DNA of 64,000 nucleotides from Roseobacter sp. SK209-2-6 (GTDB taxonomy: Bacteria; Pseudomonadota; Alphaproteobacteria; Rhodobacterales; Rhodobacteraceae): the NCBI RefSeq assembly GCF_000169455.1, contig NZ_AAYC01000002.1, forward strand, positions 466,191 to 530,190, written 5' to 3'. Under the pieces are notes generated by a model. The model saw only the letters and a program-made list of their open reading frames with translations, was not told the origin of the DNA and searched no databases. Positions within the stretch are counted from its first letter, which is position 1. Each line of letters starts with the position of its first letter. Below, piece after piece: positions 63,017-64,000 of the stretch. The translations under genes and the position numbers were made by a program.

Positions 63017-63124
63017 GGTTTTGTGCATTTGATATTATTAACAAGAATTACTAAAAAAGCGAAGGTCCAATCGAACAGGCAAACATTCCCTGCCTGACGC
63101 ATAACCAATTCGAAAGGACCTTTC

Positions 63125-64000
63125 ATGCGCGAGACCCTATTCAAGCCGCTAGAGCTCGGAAACCTCAACCTGCCGAACCGCATTGCCCTTGCGCCGATGA
63201 CGCGGGCCCGCACGACCCAGCCGGGCGATATTCCTAATGCCATGATGGCCGAGTATTACGCACAACGCTCTGGCGCCGGATTGATCATTTCCGAAGCCAC
63301 CCAGATTTCCGGCCAGGGCAAAGGCTATTCCTTCACGCCGGGCATCTTCACCCAGGATCAGATCGAGGGCTGGAAGCTGGTCACCGATGCGGTGCACAAA
63401 TCGGGCGGGCGCATCTTTCTGCAACTCTGGCACGTGGGCCGGATGAGCCATGAGAGCTTTCACACCGATGGTAAACCCGTGGCGCCTTCCGCGTTGTCGC
63501 CCGATGCCCAGGTCTGGATCGTAGACCCTGATACCGGCGAAGGAGGAATGGTGGATTGCCCTGTTCCACGCGCGCTCAGCGAAGCTGAAATCAAAGAGGT
63601 CATCCAGGACTACCGCCAGGGTGCAGCCAATGCCATCGCTGCCGGTTTTGACGGTGTCGAAATCCACGGTGCCAATGGCTACTTGATCGACGCGTTCCTG
63701 CGGCGCTCCTCGAACCAGCGCACCGATGCTTACGGCGGGACGCAAGAAAACCGTATCCGCTTCCTGCGTGAGGTTACAGAGGCCGTCGCCGGTGAAATCG
63801 GGGCCGATAGGACCGGTATCCGGCTGTCTCCCTATATCACTCAGCGGAATATGGCGGATGATGAGATCATTGAAGTGATCCTGAAGGCCGCCGGTGCCCT
63901 GAACGACATTGGCATTGCCTATATCCACCTTTCCGAAGCCGATTGGGACGATGCCCCCATCGTACCCGAACAATTCCGCCACGATCTGCGCAAGGCCTAT
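63125..64000 (+). CDS. Old Yellow Enzyme-family NADH:flavin oxidoreductase (partial, runs off the window)
   Basis: 292 codons are visible from ATG 63125 to the window edge (typical total about 360-370). The FMN TIM barrel shows the start LFKPLELGNLNLPNRIALAPMTR (in part), LQLWHVGRMSH, the substrate-binding H-x-x-N in VEIHGANGYLIDAF, and RRSSNQRTDAYGG. Enzymes of this family (NemA, xenobiotic reductase) reduce the C=C bond of enones, maleimides or nitro compounds with NAD(P)H. It is divergent from a LysR gene. Confidence 0.92.
   Translation, partial: MRETLFKPLELGNLNLPNRIALAPMTRARTTQPGDIPNAMMAEYYAQRSGAGLIISEATQISGQGKGYSFTPGIFTQDQIEGWKLVTDAVHKSGGRIFLQLWHVGRMSHESFHTDGKPVAPSALSPDAQVWIVDPDTGEGGMVDCPVPRALSEAEIKEVIQDYRQGAANAIAAGFDGVEIHGANGYLIDAFLRRSSNQRTDAYGGTQENRIRFLREVTEAVAGEIGADRTGIRLSPYITQRNMADDEIIEVILKAAGALNDIGIAYIHLSEADWDDAPIVPEQFRHDLRKAY

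Overview
The window looks like chromosome (or chromid) of a marine alphaproteobacterium of the Roseobacter group (Rhodobacteraceae). The evidence is the gene families: a GcvT-fused dimethylglycine/sarcosine dehydrogenase, a PrpE-type propionyl-CoA synthetase, RTX proteins, the small membrane protein often mis-named CTP synthetase, and many LysR-controlled catabolic operons. Most of the window is G+C rich. The IS-bounded stretch at about 8.8-17.7 kb is visibly richer in A+T. No rRNA, tRNA or CRISPR array was found.

Layout. 0-5.5 kb: a minus-strand operon (Asp/Glu racemase-like protein, M24 peptidase, dimethylglycine dehydrogenase-like protein) opposite a GntR/UTRA regulator, with a double palindromic operator between them. 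5.5-20.2 kb: an accessory island containing two near-identical 1217-bp IS3-family elements, fragments of an older related IS, prophage-like gene tails, a beheaded AraC regulator and a five-gene alginate-like polysaccharide operon (alg44-like, alg8-like, algA, algD, RTX protein). 20.2-33.8 kb: mostly core genes: prpE, amidase, nadK, glyA, a methyltransferase, a TetR/PspA envelope-stress unit with four matching operators, a hydrolase, a rhodanese, and an MHYT-GGDEF-EAL c-di-GMP protein with the architecture of Pseudomonas MucR, the regulator of alginate synthesis. 33.9-39 kb: IS debris, a third 1217-bp IS copy, and an HlyA-family RTX toxin cut off by that copy just before its calcium-binding repeats.

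39-47.3 kb: a LysR-controlled pair (DSD1-fold PLP enzyme plus ornithine-cyclodeaminase-like reductase), then an operon resembling itaconate catabolism (LysR, hydratase, acyl-CoA dehydrogenase, family III CoA-transferase, CitE-type lyase). Its last gene is a multiply frameshifted pseudogene next to an IS5 remnant. 47.9-54.6 kb: an AceE-like thiamine enzyme with a secreted royal-jelly/Yellow-type beta-propeller, closed by a strong terminator, followed by two MDR oxidoreductases and a LysR regulator. 55-62 kb: a RidA protein, an OpuAC-like binding domain without a signal peptide, and a complete ABC importer with a Tat-exported binding protein, two permeases and two different ATPases. The ATPases carry complementary defects, and the second has a one-base frameshift in a G tract. 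62-64 kb: a LysR gene opposite an Old Yellow Enzyme that runs off the window.

The most interesting system is the compact polymannuronate-type operon. It has precursor synthesis (AlgA, AlgD), a synthase (Alg8-like), a membrane-fusion/c-di-GMP-receptor-like partner (Alg44-like) and a large secreted RTX protein, but none of the periplasmic or outer-membrane alginate proteins. It lies between IS copies and in the same window as a MucR-type c-di-GMP enzyme.
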